64,000 nucleotides of DNA from Gammaproteobacteria bacterium (lineage in GTDB: Bacteria > Pseudomonadota > Gammaproteobacteria > Burkholderiales > Burkholderiaceae_B), in the NCBI GenBank assembly GCA_018815245.1, contig JAHIXK010000017.1, forward strand, positions 248,001-312,000. The letters run 5' to 3'. This document shows positions 8,432 to 18,065 of the stretch, one piece after another. The notes beneath the pieces are model-generated. The model did not search any database and was not told the origin of the DNA. It worked only from the letters and a program-made list of their open reading frames with translations. Each line of letters opens with the position of its first letter. Positions within the stretch are counted from its first letter, which is position 1. A program made the position numbers and the translations under genes.

Positions 8432-9611
8432 ACATCCGCTCAAAAATCGCTGCAATACCCTGCCCGCCACCAATACACATGGTCACCAGTGCATAACGGC
8501 CTTCAACACGTTGCAGTTCATACAGTGCTTTCACGGTGATGATTGCGCCAGTGGCACCAATGGGGTGGCCGATTGAAATACCTGAACCGTTCGGGTTCAC
8601 TTTCGCGGGGTCCATGCCCAATTCTTTCGTCACAGCGCAAGCTTGTGCCGCAAACGCTTCATTGGCTTCAATCACGTCCATGTCTTCAATTTTCAGGCCT
8701 GCTTTTTCCAAGGCTTTTTTGGTTGCAGACACTGGGCCAATGCCCATAATGGTGGGCTCAACACCTGTGTTGGCATAGGCCACCAAACGCGCCATGGGCT
8801 TTTTACCGGCCTTCTCAGCAGCGCCACGTTCCATCAACAACACAGCGCCTGCGCCGTCGTTCAAACCAGAAGCATTGCCTGCTGTTACTGTGCCGTCTTT
8901 CTGGAATACGGTTTTCAGTTTGGCCATGCCTTCAACGGTTGCGTCGCCACGCACGTGTTCGTCGGTGTCGAACATCACTGGGCCTTTGCGGGTTTTTACT
9001 TCAATCGGCAAAATCTGCGCTTTGAAATAACCGTTTGCAATGGCATTGGCTGCGCGCTTGTGGCTTTCAACGGCCAGGTTGTCTTGGTCTTCGCGGCTTA
9101 CATTGAATTCTTTGGCCACGTTTTCAGCGGTGACACCCATGTGGATCACATGGAAAGGGTCGTGCAGCGCACCCACCATCATGTCGATGCCTTTCATGTC
9201 GCCCATACGTGCACCCCAACGGGCAGCGGGCAACAGGTAAGGTGCTTTGCTCATGCTTTCGGCGCCGCCACCAATGGCCACATCGGCGTCGCCGAGCATA
9301 ATGCTTTGCGCGGCAGTCACAATCGCTTGCAGGCCGGAACCACACAGGCGGTTCAGTGTCAGGGCTGGGGTTGATTTGTCCAAACCACCTTCAATGGCTG
9401 CCACACGAGACAAGTACATGTCGCGCGGCTCGGAATTCACCACGTGACCGAACACCACATGGCCCACCTGGTCGGCACCAATGCCTGCGCGTGCAACCAC
9501 TTCTTTCACAACCATGGCGCCCAACTGTGTTGGGGAAAAGTCTTTCAAACTTCCACCAAAGTCACCCACTGCGGTGCGTACACCGGCTACAACCACCACT
9601 TCACGTGTCAT
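8430..9611 (-). CDS. bktB: Beta-ketothiolase BktB (acetyl-CoA C-acyltransferase)
   Basis: This thiolase condenses two acyl-CoA molecules or cleaves 3-ketoacyl-CoA. The 393-residue sequence looks closer to the broad-specificity BktB of Cupriavidus than to PhaA (start MTREVVVVAGVRTAVG, then EPRDMYLSRVAA). Active-site residues are visible: Cys90 in LNRLCGSG, His349 in GHPIGATG and Cys379 in MCIGGGQG. BktB enzymes accept propionyl-CoA plus acetyl-CoA, which would supply 3-hydroxyvalerate precursors; substrate range here is inferred. The ATG has GGAGAT upstream. The gene lies 34 bases after rimO and could be the last gene of a phaR-rimO-bktB unit. Confidence 0.92.
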   Translation of the reverse strand: MTREVVVVAGVRTAVGDFGGSLKDFSPTQLGAMVVKEVVARAGIGADQVGHVVFGHVVNSEPRDMYLSRVAAIEGGLDKSTPALTLNRLCGSGLQAIVTAAQSIMLGDADVAIGGGAESMSKAPYLLPAARWGARMGDMKGIDMMVGALHDPFHVIHMGVTAENVAKEFNVSREDQDNLAVESHKRAANAIANGYFKAQILPIEVKTRKGPVMFDTDEHVRGDATVEGMAKLKTVFQKDGTVTAGNASGLNDGAGAVLLMERGAAEKAGKKPMARLVAYANTGVEPTIMGIGPVSATKKALEKAGLKIEDMDVIEANEAFAAQACAVTKELGMDPAKVNPNGSGISIGHPIGATGAIITVKALYELQRVEGRYALVTMCIGGGQGIAAIFERM

Positions 9612-9645
9612 TGCTCTATCTCCTATTTTTTATTAAACGACTCAG

Positions 9646-11007
9646 TTAAACAATTCGACCCCACAGGTCGTGCTCGTCACAGTCATCAATCAGCACATTG
9701 ATAAAATCGCCCGGCTTTGGTTGCTGGGTCTTGTTTTCTGGCATGGGTATAAACACATTGCCATCAATTTCAGGGGCATCGGCTTTGCTGCGCGCCACAA
9801 TGCCCTCTTCGTCGGTTTCATCAACCAACACTTGCAACACTTTGCCCAACTTGGCAACGTTCCGGCTCAGTGAAATTTTTTCTTGCAGTTCCATCAGGCG
9901 TGCGCGGCGCTCTTCTTTCACTTCCTCGGGAACTGGGTTGTCCAGCGCATTGGCCACTGCGCCATCTACAGGTGAGTAAGCAAAAACACCCACTCTGTCA
10001 AGTTGTGCTTCTTCAATGAAGTCGAGCAGGTGCTTGAATTCGTCTTCGGTTTCACCCGGAAAACCGGTGATGAAAGTGCTGCGCAAGGTGATATCCGGGC
10101 AGCTTTCGCGCCACGCACGAATGCGTTCAATGTTGCGCTCGCCGCTTGCGGGGCGCTTCATGCGCTTCAGCACATCGGGGTGTGAATGCTGAAAGGGAAT
10201 ATCCAAGTAAGGAAGAATTTTACCCTCAGCCATCAACGGCACCACACGGTCTACATGTGGGTATGGGTACACATAATGCATTCGCACCCAAATGCCCAGC
10301 TCACCCAGCTCTTCAGCCAATTGCTGAAATTGGGTTTTTACCGGGCGGCCATTCACAAAGTCGGTGCGGTATTTCAAATCGACACCATAGGCCGATGTGT
10401 CCTGGCTCACCACCAGCAATTCTTTTACACCGGCTTTTTTCAGGCTTTCTGCTTCACGTATCACTTCACCAATTGGGCGAGAAACCAGATCACCACGCAT
10501 GCTTGGAATAATGCAGAAGGTGCAACGGTGGTTGCAGCCTTCAGAAATTTTCAAATAGGCGTAGTGTTTGGGTGTTAATTTCACACCGTGATCGGGCACC
10601 AAATCGATGAAAGGATCGTGCGGTTTGGGCAGGTGAATGTGCACTGCCTGCATCACCTCTTCCGTGGCATGCGGGCCAGTAACAGCCAACACTTTGGGGT
10701 GCAGGCTGGTGATCAAATCCTTGCCTTCATTGCCGTTCTTGGCACCCAGGCAACCGGTGACAATCACTTTGCCGTTGGCGTGCATGGCCTCGCCAATGGC
10801 GTCCAGGCTTTCCTGCACGGCACTGTCAATAAAACCACAGGTGTTTACAACGATGAGGTCTGCCCCTTCATAGGAAGCGGACACGTTGTACCCCTCTACC
10901 TTCAACTGGGTCAGAATTCGCTCGGAATCCACAAGGGCCTTTGGGCAACCCAAAGAAACAAAGCCCACACTCGGTGGGCGCTTGGCAGAAAAGGTGTCGT
11001 CTTGCAT
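9646..11007 (-). CDS. rimO: Ribosomal protein S12 methylthiotransferase RimO
   Basis: This radical-SAM enzyme adds a methylthio group to an aspartate of ribosomal protein S12. The 453-residue protein has the N-terminal methylthiotransferase domain with three cluster cysteines (Cys21, Cys57, Cys86). The radical-SAM motif CNHRCTFC follows (Cys158, 162, 165), and a C-terminal TRAM region ends the protein. The [12 protein letters not shown] start separates RimO from MiaB. It begins 9 bases after the phaR stop, so it is likely co-transcribed with phaR. This arrangement places a translation gene inside a polyester cluster. Confidence 0.95.
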   Translation of the reverse strand: MQDDTFSAKRPPSVGFVSLGCPKALVDSERILTQLKVEGYNVSASYEGADLIVVNTCGFIDSAVQESLDAIGEAMHANGKVIVTGCLGAKNGNEGKDLITSLHPKVLAVTGPHATEEVMQAVHIHLPKPHDPFIDLVPDHGVKLTPKHYAYLKISEGCNHRCTFCIIPSMRGDLVSRPIGEVIREAESLKKAGVKELLVVSQDTSAYGVDLKYRTDFVNGRPVKTQFQQLAEELGELGIWVRMHYVYPYPHVDRVVPLMAEGKILPYLDIPFQHSHPDVLKRMKRPASGERNIERIRAWRESCPDITLRSTFITGFPGETEDEFKHLLDFIEEAQLDRVGVFAYSPVDGAVANALDNPVPEEVKEERRARLMELQEKISLSRNVAKLGKVLQVLVDETDEEGIVARSKADAPEIDGNVFIPMPENKTQQPKPGDFINVLIDDCDEHDLWGRIV

Positions 11008-11016
11008 ATTCAGGTG

Positions 11017-11637
11017 TTACTTTTTCGTAGGATCCGGTTTGTCTTTGCCCGCACCTGGTGGCATACCGGTCATGCCAGGCATGCCGGGAAATTCACCCGG
11101 GTTTGGAAACTTGAAGTTTGTGAACATGCTGCGGGTCTGGTTTTGAAACTGGTCCTGCATCTGCACAAACATGTTTTTGCTTTGTTCAATGTAGTTGCTC
11201 ATCATGCTTTGAATGACGGGCGTTTGCACACTCATGAACTGTGACCACAATTCCGGGTTGGCGAACTGACTGCCATCGGTCACGTTTTTGCCCTGATCCT
11301 GAAAGCTGTTCTGGATGTCCATGAACGCTTGCAGGTTCTTTTCAAGAAACGTGCCCATGATGCCTTGCATGGCATTGCCGTAAAAACGAATGATCTGCGA
11401 AAGCATCGGTGAAGTGAAAATGGGCACACCCACCGTTTCTTCTTCCAGAATGATCTGGAGCAAAATGCTGCGGGTCAAGTCTTCAGTACTTTTCGCATCT
11501 ACCACTTGAAAGCCTTCATTTTCCAACACCAATTGCTTCACATCGCCCAAGGTGATGTAACTGCTGGTTTGGGTGTCGTACAAACGGCGGTTCGGGTACT
11601 TTTTGATCAGTCGTATTGCTTCAGCCATGCCTCTCAT
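11017..11637 (-). CDS. phaR: Polyhydroxyalkanoate synthesis repressor PhaR
   Basis: PhaR binds both DNA and PHB and represses phasin and PHA genes until granules form. The 206-residue protein opens with the conserved N-terminal DNA-binding domain (RLIKKYPNRRLYDTQTSSYI, near residues 9-28) and then the PHB accumulation regulatory domain. A phenylalanine- and glutamine-rich tail (MQDQFQNQTRSMF) and a Pro/Gly/Met-rich end follow. Two in-frame ATGs (11637 and 11628) compete. The AAAGAG motif is better spaced for 11628, so the true protein may lack the first three residues. It lies downstream of phaB and is separated from it by a terminator. Confidence 0.94.
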   Translation of the reverse strand: MRGMAEAIRLIKKYPNRRLYDTQTSSYITLGDVKQLVLENEGFQVVDAKSTEDLTRSILLQIILEEETVGVPIFTSPMLSQIIRFYGNAMQGIMGTFLEKNLQAFMDIQNSFQDQGKNVTDGSQFANPELWSQFMSVQTPVIQSMMSNYIEQSKNMFVQMQDQFQNQTRSMFTNFKFPNPGEFPGMPGMTGMPPGAGKDKPDPTKK

Positions 11638-11737
11638 CTCTTTTTTGTGGTGTTATACGCCGCCGCACCTGCGTGGGTGAACGGTCTGGTTGCAGGTGCA
11701 CTGCCATTACAAACAATCTTGCACAAACAAGCACTTA

Positions 11738-11776
11738 CAAAAAACAAAGCACTGCACGCTTTTCAACGTGCAGTGC
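11738..11776 (-). terminator. Intrinsic terminator after phaB
   Basis: A perfect 10-bp stem (GCACTGCACG / CGTGCAGTGC, 11749-11758 and 11767-11776) with an 8-base loop is followed on the minus strand by TTTGTTTTTTG. It should end the phaC-phaA-phaB transcript and separate it from phaR-rimO-bktB. Confidence 0.87.
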
Positions 11777-11825
11777 AACATCATACCGCCTTTTTGGCGC
11801 TTGGTTGCCGAAAATGTACCAAGCA

Positions 11826-12569
11826 TTAACCCATGTGAAGGCCGCCGTTGAGCGAGAAGTCAGCACCGGTGGAGAAACCGGAGTCTTCAGACGCCAGCCA
11901 GGCGCAAATTGAAGCGATTTCCTCAGGCGTACCCAAACGCTTCACGGGAATGGTGTTCACAATTTTTTCCAGCACATCGGGGCGAATGGCGCGAACCATG
12001 TCTGTGCCAATGTAACCGGGGGAAACCGTGTTCACCGTCACGCCCTTGGCGGCCACTTCCTGCGCCAGTGCCATGGTGAAGCCACGCAAACCAGCCTTTG
12101 CGGTTGAATAGTTGGTTTGACCAAACTGGCCCTTCTGACCATTCACGGATGAAATATTGATGATGCGACCAAAGCCCTGCTCGATCATGCCATTGATCAC
12201 CTGCTTGGTGACGTTGAACAACGAGTTCAGGTTGGTGTCGATCACGGCAGACCAATCGTCGCGGCTCATTTTGACAAACGTACCATCGCGGGTAATACCA
12301 GCATTGTTCACCAGAATGGACACGGTGCCATGTTCGGCGCGTACCTTCTCGAATGCAGCAACAGTGCTGTCCCAATCGGCCACATTGCCTTCGCTGGCGT
12401 ACACCTCGTAACCCGCACTGCGCATTTCACCCAGCCATTTTTCCTTGCGCGGTGAGTTGGGGCCACAACCCGCGATCACGCGGTAGCCAGACTCACACAA
12501 CTTCTTGCAAATGGCAGTTCCAATGCCGCCCATTCCACCTGTTACGTACGCTACTTTTGGTTCACTCAT
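11826..12569 (-). CDS. phaB: Acetoacetyl-CoA reductase PhaB
   Basis: This NADPH-dependent short-chain dehydrogenase reduces acetoacetyl-CoA to (R)-3-hydroxybutyryl-CoA, the PHB monomer. Its 247 residues match the family length. Visible motifs are the nucleotide-binding TGGMGGIG (10-17), NNAG (88-91), and the catalytic Ser (140 or 141), Tyr154 and Lys158 (YSTAK). A FGQTNYSTAKAG segment and the C-terminal SLNGGLHMG are typical of PhaB. It lies 33 bases after phaA with its own AAAGGGA ribosome-binding site, and is third in the phaCAB operon. Confidence 0.96.
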   Translation of the reverse strand: MSEPKVAYVTGGMGGIGTAICKKLCESGYRVIAGCGPNSPRKEKWLGEMRSAGYEVYASEGNVADWDSTVAAFEKVRAEHGTVSILVNNAGITRDGTFVKMSRDDWSAVIDTNLNSLFNVTKQVINGMIEQGFGRIINISSVNGQKGQFGQTNYSTAKAGLRGFTMALAQEVAAKGVTVNTVSPGYIGTDMVRAIRPDVLEKIVNTIPVKRLGTPEEIASICAWLASEDSGFSTGADFSLNGGLHMG

Positions 12570-12602
12570 GATTCACATCCCTTTCTGTTCATTAATTCAA
12601 AA

Positions 12603-13781
12603 TTATCGCGACACAGCCAACGCCACGCCCATGCCACCACCAATGCACAACGAGGCCAAACCTTTTTTGGCATCGCGCTTGTTCATTTCATGGATCAAGC
12701 TGACCAGCACACGGCAACCTGACGCACCAATGGGGTGGCCCAAAGCAATTGCTCCACCATTCACATTGATCTTCGATGTATCCCAGCCCATTTCCTTGTT
12801 CACCGCGCAGGCTTGTGCAGCAAAGGCTTCATTGATTTCCATCAAATCCAGGTCAGCAGGCGTCCAGCCAGCTTTCTCCAAACACTTTTTGGAAGCAGGC
12901 ACAGGGCCCATGCCCATGATAGCGGGGTCCAGGCCAGCACTGGCATAGGCCTGAATTTTGGCCAGCACGGGCAAACCCAGCTCTTTGGCCTTGGCTGCGC
13001 TCATCAACATCACAGCGGCGGCACCATCGTTCAAACCCGATGCGTTGGCTGCGGTCACACTGCCCTCTTTTTTGAATGCGGGCTTCAAGGCGGTCATGTT
13101 GTCCAGCGTGGCGCCAAGGCGCGGAAATTCGTCAGTATCGAACACCACCGGGTCGCCCTTGCGCTGCGGAATGCTCAGCGGGAAAATCTCGTCTTTAAAC
13201 CGGCCTGCCTTGATCGCCGCTTCAGCCTTGTTCTGGCTTTTCACGGCAAATTCATCTTGCTCTGCCCGGTTGATGCCGTACTTTTCAGCCACATTTTCGG
13301 CAGTAATGCCCATGTGGTACTGGTTGTACACGTCCCACAGGCCATCCACAATCATGCTGTCCACCAGCTTGGCATCGCCCATGCGGAAGCCATCGCGGCT
13401 GCCCATCATCACGTGGGGTGCAGCGCTCATGTTTTCCTGGCCACCTGCGATCACAATTTCAGCATCGCCACACGCAATGGCTTGCGCGCCCAGCATCACG
13501 GCTTTCAAGCCGGAACCGCACACCTTGTTAATCGTCAATGCCGGCACAGTGGCGGGCAAGCCTGCCTTGATGACAGACTGACGCGCCGGGTTTTGACCGG
13601 AACCTGCTGTTAGCACCTGGCCCAAAATTACTTCGGAAATCTGTTCACCCTTCACGCCCGTTTTTTCCAGCAAGCCCTTGATTACGTGGGCACCCAGATC
13701 AGGGGCGGAAATTTTGGCAAGCGATCCACCAAACTTGCCCAGTGCGGTACGGCCCGCAGCAACAATTACCACTTCAGTCAT
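12603..13781 (-). CDS. phaA: Acetyl-CoA acetyltransferase PhaA
   Basis: This biosynthetic thiolase joins two acetyl-CoA into acetoacetyl-CoA, the first step of PHB synthesis. The 392-residue protein carries Cys88 (NKVCGSG), His349 (GHPIGASG) and Cys379 (CIGGGMG) in the standard positions. It differs clearly from the BktB paralogue at 8430. The start is well supported by AAAGGAGAG 7 bases upstream of the ATG. It follows phaC after 20 bases, so it is the second gene of the operon. Confidence 0.96.
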   Translation of the reverse strand: MTEVVIVAAGRTALGKFGGSLAKISAPDLGAHVIKGLLEKTGVKGEQISEVILGQVLTAGSGQNPARQSVIKAGLPATVPALTINKVCGSGLKAVMLGAQAIACGDAEIVIAGGQENMSAAPHVMMGSRDGFRMGDAKLVDSMIVDGLWDVYNQYHMGITAENVAEKYGINRAEQDEFAVKSQNKAEAAIKAGRFKDEIFPLSIPQRKGDPVVFDTDEFPRLGATLDNMTALKPAFKKEGSVTAANASGLNDGAAAVMLMSAAKAKELGLPVLAKIQAYASAGLDPAIMGMGPVPASKKCLEKAGWTPADLDLMEINEAFAAQACAVNKEMGWDTSKINVNGGAIALGHPIGASGCRVLVSLIHEMNKRDAKKGLASLCIGGGMGVALAVSR

Positions 13782-13801
13782 GTCAACTCTCCTTTCAGTT
13801 T

Positions 13802-15640
13802 TTATACAACGCGCTGTTTCACATATCGTCCAGGCGCAGGCTCAATCGGTTTGTATTTTGCATTGCCAGGTTTCGCAGGCGCTTTTACCTCGCCGCCTTT
13901 CATGGGTTCAAGCCACTGTGCCCAATCACTCCACCAACTGCCCGGTACTTCCTTGGCTTTTTCAAACCACTGTTCAGGTGTGTCGGGAATTTCACCGTCA
14001 CACACCCAGTAATTGCGTTTGTTCTTGCTGGCCGGGTTGATCACACCAGCAATGTGCCCGCTGGCACCCAGCACAAAGCGCACGTCACCGCTGACCAGGT
14101 GGCTGGTTTGAAAAGCACTGGTCCAGGGCACAATGTGGTCTTCACGCGTGGCCAAAACATACACCGGAACATCGATCAAACCCAGATCTACCGGCATTCC
14201 ACACACCACCGCTTTGCCGGGCTGACATACCTTGTTTTCAAGGTAGGTGTTGCGCAGGTACCATGCAAACATGGGGCCAGCAAGGTTGGTGCTGTCGCTG
14301 TTCCAGTAAAGCAGATCAAACACGGGTGGCTTCTCACCTTTCAGGTAATTGTTCACCACGTAGTTCCAGATCAAGTCGTTGGGCCTCAGTGATGAAAAGG
14401 CGCTGGACAAATCTTTGCCTGGCATTACACCGCCTTTGCCAAGGCTTTCCTCGCGGGCTTTCACCTGTTCTTCATCCACAAACACGCCGAGCGCACCTGT
14501 GTCAGTGAAATCAAGCAGCGTGGTCAGAAACGTAACACTGTTCACGCTGTCATCGCCACGGTTGGCCAGGGTCGACAGTGCAGTTGCCAGCAGCGTGCCG
14601 CCCACGCAGAAACCCAGCACATTGATTTTGGGTTGTTTGGCAATGGCTTTCGCCACGCCAATGGCCTTGATCACACCTTCTTCAACGTAACCATCCCAAC
14701 AGAAATGACTTTCAGAATCAGTCGGGTTTTTCCACGACACCAGGAACAATGTGTGCCCTTGGCTGACCACATAATTCACCAGTGAATTGGCGGGCTGCAA
14801 ATCGAGAATGTAGTACTTGTTGATGCACGGCGGCACAAACAGCATGGGCTGCTTGCCAACTTTTTCAGTGCTGGGTTTGTATTGCAGCAATTGAAAATAC
14901 TCGCATTCATACACCACGTCCCCAGGGGTGGTGGCCACGTTCACACCCACCTCGAAGGCACTTTCATCCGATTGGGAAATGCGGCCCTTTTGCATGTCGG
15001 CCATCAGGTTTTGAATGGCCTGCGTCAGGCTTTCGCCCTTGGTTTCAAGCAACTTTTTTTGCGCTTCCGGATTGGTCACAAAGAAGTTCGCTGGGCTAAG
15101 TGCATCAACCAGCTGTTCCACGGCATATTCCACTTTGCGCTTTTCAGGGCTGTCGTCGGGTACCAGCTCAACAACCCGCTTGGTGAAACGCGCATTCAGT
15201 GAATACATGGCGGCGGTGAATTCATAAACGCCGTGGTCATGCCAATCGGGGGCAGCAAAACGCTTGTCGCCCTGGATCCAGGTGTCAAGCGGCACGGGGT
15301 GGGTGGGCTTTCCTTCGGTGTTGGGCAACTGGGCAAAAGCAGAAGCCAAAAGTGCAGACAATTCTGCCGCATATTCGGTTTGAATTTGCCCAAGGGAATG
15401 CACAGGGATTTGGCCAAGCGTGGCTTGACAAGCCCCCATGACTGAATTCATGAAAGGCTGAATAGCCCCCATGGTTGCATTTTGAATTGGCGCAATGGCT
15501 TGCAACGCTGGCAATTGGCTAAACTGGCCAAACGCACCCAAAGCTTGTTGAAACTGCGATTGCATTTGCTGCTGCATTTGTTCTGCGACAGGCAAAAGCT
15601 GTCCAAAGACTTCATTGAAGTCTGGAATTTGTTTGTTCAC
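13802..15640 (-). CDS. phaC: Class I poly(3-hydroxyalkanoate) synthase PhaC
   Basis: This enzyme polymerises (R)-3-hydroxyacyl-CoA on the PHB granule surface. I place the start at GTG 15640, because AAAGGAG lies 7 bases upstream and the protein then begins [13 protein letters not shown]. This gives 612 residues, the usual class I length. A longer frame runs up to an ATG at 15736, but those extra 32 residues look non-coding. The alpha/beta-hydrolase domain has the lipase-like box GFCVGG with catalytic Cys about 345. A later aspartate ([11 protein letters not shown] region) and histidine (GASGHIAG) complete the triad. The N-terminal 100 residues are glutamine-rich, as in other synthases. It is the first gene of phaCAB. 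Confidence 0.95.
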   Translation of the reverse strand: MNKQIPDFNEVFGQLLPVAEQMQQQMQSQFQQALGAFGQFSQLPALQAIAPIQNATMGAIQPFMNSVMGACQATLGQIPVHSLGQIQTEYAAELSALLASAFAQLPNTEGKPTHPVPLDTWIQGDKRFAAPDWHDHGVYEFTAAMYSLNARFTKRVVELVPDDSPEKRKVEYAVEQLVDALSPANFFVTNPEAQKKLLETKGESLTQAIQNLMADMQKGRISQSDESAFEVGVNVATTPGDVVYECEYFQLLQYKPSTEKVGKQPMLFVPPCINKYYILDLQPANSLVNYVVSQGHTLFLVSWKNPTDSESHFCWDGYVEEGVIKAIGVAKAIAKQPKINVLGFCVGGTLLATALSTLANRGDDSVNSVTFLTTLLDFTDTGALGVFVDEEQVKAREESLGKGGVMPGKDLSSAFSSLRPNDLIWNYVVNNYLKGEKPPVFDLLYWNSDSTNLAGPMFAWYLRNTYLENKVCQPGKAVVCGMPVDLGLIDVPVYVLATREDHIVPWTSAFQTSHLVSGDVRFVLGASGHIAGVINPASKNKRNYWVCDGEIPDTPEQWFEKAKEVPGSWWSDWAQWLEPMKGGEVKAPAKPGNAKYKPIEPAPGRYVKQRVV

Positions 15641-15719
15641 CTTCCTCTCCTTTGTGGGTGCTCTTGTCGGGTTCACTTGAACACAACTTCGCACACCGTG
15701 GCTCATTGGCCTTTCTGAT

Positions 15720-15749
15720 ATTGTGCACCGCAACATTTTGACTTGTCAA
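15720..15749 (-). promoter_or_regulatory. Probable phaC promoter overlapped by a perfect palindrome
   Basis: On the minus strand TTGACA (-35) is followed after 18 bases by CACAAT (-10), about 80 bases before the phaC GTG start. The -35 box lies in a palindrome, TTTGAC-AA-GTCAAA, which could be a regulator site. No binding protein can be named from the sequence. Confidence 0.5.
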
Positions 15750-15797
15750 ATAATTGTGCCCCTCTGGCACTGACAGTTTTCAGAAGTCTCGAAAATC

Positions 15798-16097
15798 ATG
15801 CACCATCTCCAGTGTATTCGCTTCACCCCAGAGTTAGCAAAGATGTACATTGTTCCGATTGGCTGGATGTATGTGGTCACCTTGATGGCGGCCACTGAAA
15901 CAAATTTTGTGGCTGGCGTGGTCACTTTTCTGTTCTATGGCGCACTGCCATGTTCGGTGTTGGTGTATTTGTTGGGTACAAAATCGAGACGGATCAAGCG
16001 GCTTGCGAAGGAAGAAGCCGAATCAGCGTTGCAAAACGCCCGGCAGGAACCCCCTCCTGCTGCCCGCGCCGATGAGAAAACCAGCGCGAATCCGTGA
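15798..16097 (+). CDS. Small hypothetical membrane protein
   Basis: The 99-residue product has two predicted membrane helices (about residues 16-34 and 36-58, IVPIGWMYVVTLMAAT and GVVTFLFYGALPCSVLVYLL). A basic, Ala/Glu-rich cytoplasmic tail follows. Similar small proteins with a VIP.GW.YVV segment and the same topology occur in other Burkholderiales, as I recall, but no function is known to me. It is divergent from phaC. Its last ~104 bases overlap the 3' end of pgeF on the other strand. An alternative ATG at 15843 would remove the first 15 residues. Confidence 0.65.
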   Translation: MHHLQCIRFTPELAKMYIVPIGWMYVVTLMAATETNFVAGVVTFLFYGALPCSVLVYLLGTKSRRIKRLAKEEAESALQNARQEPPPAARADEKTSANP

Positions 16098-16815
16098 GGG
16101 TGTCCAGCCCGCCGCCTGCTACGTTGGCCACGCCCGCACTGGTTAAAGCAATGCGGGACAAAGCATAAATGTTGGCCAGGTATTTGCCAGGCGCACAGCC
16201 TTGCACAAAACAAGCCTGATTCAAGGGGTTCTGCTGAACAAAGGCATCAAACACCTCTTGCCCCACTTCAAACGATTCAGGGCCAATGGCAGGCCCCATC
16301 CATGCCTTGATCTGCCCTGTGGGCACCACACACGTTTGTGCCAGTGCATTCGCACAGGCCTGCAAAACCCCGGCATGCAAACCACGCCAACCAGCATGGG
16401 CAGCAGCAACACCCACCGCCTTGCCAGAATCATCGAATGCAGCAAACAGCACAGGCAGACAATCCGCCGTCATGATGGCCAAGGCCATATCGCTGCGGGT
16501 ACTTAGGGACGCATCGGCATGCGGGGGATCTGGATCCGGATTAACTGCGCTGTTTATGAAAAAAACATCACACCCATGCACCTGGTTAAGCCAGACAATC
16601 GGGGTGCCCACGCAGGTTTGCAAGGCTTCACGGCGACTTTGCACGTCTGCCAAAGCATCCCCAACGTGCATACCCAAATTAAAACCAAAAGAGGACGGCG
16701 TTGTGCTGCCTTCCCGAAAACCGGTTTCAGTGACTGCCACTTTCACACCTGCCCATTGCGGGCCAATGTTCGAAAGTGGAATTGTTTTATTCAAGTTCGT
16801 CGAGCTCATCTTCAT
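15994..16815 (-). CDS. pgeF: Purine nucleoside phosphorylase / laccase-domain protein (PgeF/YfiH)
   Basis: Proteins of the YfiH family act on purine nucleosides and, as PgeF, edit misincorporated amino acids during peptidoglycan synthesis. The sequence has the family's zinc ligands and surrounding motifs: NQVHGCDV, TADCLPVLFAA, AAAHAGWRGLHAG and GPAIGPESFEVG. The start is taken as ATG 16815 (the frame also has TTG at 16818 and ATG at 16809). It overlaps the end of rluD by about 29 bases, so the two are coupled. The rluD-pgeF order is widespread in proteobacteria. Confidence 0.9.
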   Translation of the reverse strand: MKMSSTNLNKTIPLSNIGPQWAGVKVAVTETGFREGSTTPSSFGFNLGMHVGDALADVQSRREALQTCVGTPIVWLNQVHGCDVFFINSAVNPDPDPPHADASLSTRSDMALAIMTADCLPVLFAAFDDSGKAVGVAAAHAGWRGLHAGVLQACANALAQTCVVPTGQIKAWMGPAIGPESFEVGQEVFDAFVQQNPLNQACFVQGCAPGKYLANIYALSRIALTSAGVANVAGGGLDTLTDSRWFSHRRGQQEGVPAGRFATLIRLLPSQAA

Positions 16816-17950
16816 CAAAACGTACCAGTACAGAAGCTTTGTGTTGGTGAGCTTCCTCCAGTACCGCCTCTTCTACTTCGTCTGAATGGAAGTCAATCCC
16901 GGCCATTTCACCCAACAAACGCAGGTCTTCCGGGGCTTTGGCCACATATTCAGGCCATTCGTGATTGCCCAGGCTTTCATCCCAGTCCTCGGCTGCTTCG
17001 TCATCACCCTGCACATGAAAATACGCTGGATCAGGAAAGCTGAGGTGCGTGGCATGCAAGGCCTGTCGTTCAAACTTCTCGCCGTTCGGCAGTTCGATCG
17101 ATGAAAGCCGCAGTGCAGAATGACTGCCAGCCCCCTTGATTTTGTACACCGGGTCAGCCACCAAGGCGAACCCCGCGTGTTGTGCGTGCACACGAATCTG
17201 GTGCGTGCGGCCAGTTTCAAGACGGCACACCATCAAGGTGACAGGCACTTCCAGCAGCTCACCAAACGCCACGGGGGTGAAGTGGGTCACTGCGGGTTTG
17301 CCGTGGTCCACCACCGCCATGCGCAAGCGGTTGCGCGGGTCACGACCCAAAGGGTTGTTCACGGTCAGCGGGTTGGCAATGCGGCCCCAAACCATGGCCA
17401 AATAAACCCTTTTTACAATACGTGCCTGCAGCATTTGTACCAGCTTCACCTGGGTTTCCTGGGTGCGTGCCACCACCATCAGGCCGGTGGTGTCGGCATC
17501 AAGCCTGTGAACAATGCCAGCGCGGGGAACATGAATAAGTTCAGGGTCAAGGTGGTACAGGCCATTCATCAAAGTGCCTGTCCAGTGCCCGGGTGCGGGA
17601 TGCACCACCAGCCCCGCCTGCTTGTTCACCACCGTGTATTCATCGGTGCGGGCCACAATGTCCAGGTTCATGTCTTCTGGCACCAGCGCCTGCATGTGGG
17701 CCAACACGCCGGGGCTTAGCTCAATCCGGTCCATGCCCTGAACCTTCTGGTTGCCCTTGGCCGCCGCCACGCCATTGACCAGCACCCGTTCTTCTTTTAA
17801 CCAACCTTGAAGGCGGGAACGGGAGTACTGCGGGAACAACTCTGCAATTACTTTGTCCAAACGCGAGCCTCCCAATTCCATGGGCACCCTGGCTTGCAAG
17901 GGCTGGTCGGGTTGTGCGCTTTCAGCGCCGTCGAGAATTTGGGACGTCAT
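16787..17950 (-). CDS. rluD: 23S rRNA pseudouridine synthase RluD
   Basis: This enzyme makes pseudouridines in helix 69 of 23S rRNA. The 387-residue protein has an N-terminal S4 RNA-binding domain (SRLDKVIAELFPQYSRSRL, from about residue 29) and the RluA-type catalytic domain. The catalytic Asp151 lies in GIVHRLDADTTGL. An acidic C-terminal extension (EDWDESLGNHEWPEY onward, ending in EDELDELE) is longer than in E. coli RluD. It is divergent from bamD, a common arrangement in betaproteobacteria. The ribosome-binding site is weak. Confidence 0.94.
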   Translation of the reverse strand: MTSQILDGAESAQPDQPLQARVPMELGGSRLDKVIAELFPQYSRSRLQGWLKEERVLVNGVAAAKGNQKVQGMDRIELSPGVLAHMQALVPEDMNLDIVARTDEYTVVNKQAGLVVHPAPGHWTGTLMNGLYHLDPELIHVPRAGIVHRLDADTTGLMVVARTQETQVKLVQMLQARIVKRVYLAMVWGRIANPLTVNNPLGRDPRNRLRMAVVDHGKPAVTHFTPVAFGELLEVPVTLMVCRLETGRTHQIRVHAQHAGFALVADPVYKIKGAGSHSALRLSSIELPNGEKFERQALHATHLSFPDPAYFHVQGDDEAAEDWDESLGNHEWPEYVAKAPEDLRLLGEMAGIDFHSDEVEEAVLEEAHQHKASVLVRFDEDELDELE

Positions 17951-18011
17951 AATTTAGAATCGAATCTTTCAATTGAGTACACCGCCGGTGGGCGGCAAGG
18001 GCTTTGCCCGA

Positions 18012-18017
18012 TATAAT
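18012..18017 (+). promoter_or_regulatory. -10 element of the bamD promoter
   Basis: A perfect TATAAT lies about 50 bases before the chosen bamD start. No good -35 is present at 17 bases, so the promoter may rely on other contacts. Its position also argues against the longer bamD frame that begins upstream at 17973. Confidence 0.55.
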
Positions 18018-18065
18018 GGAAAACCATTGATGATCAAACAGGGACACTTCGGGTTTCGAAATCAC

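Noticed and set aside
15641-15736. N-terminal extension of PhaC from an ATG at 15736
   Set aside because: A GTG at 15640 has AAAGGAG at ideal spacing and gives the normal class I length. The extension also spans the probable promoter.
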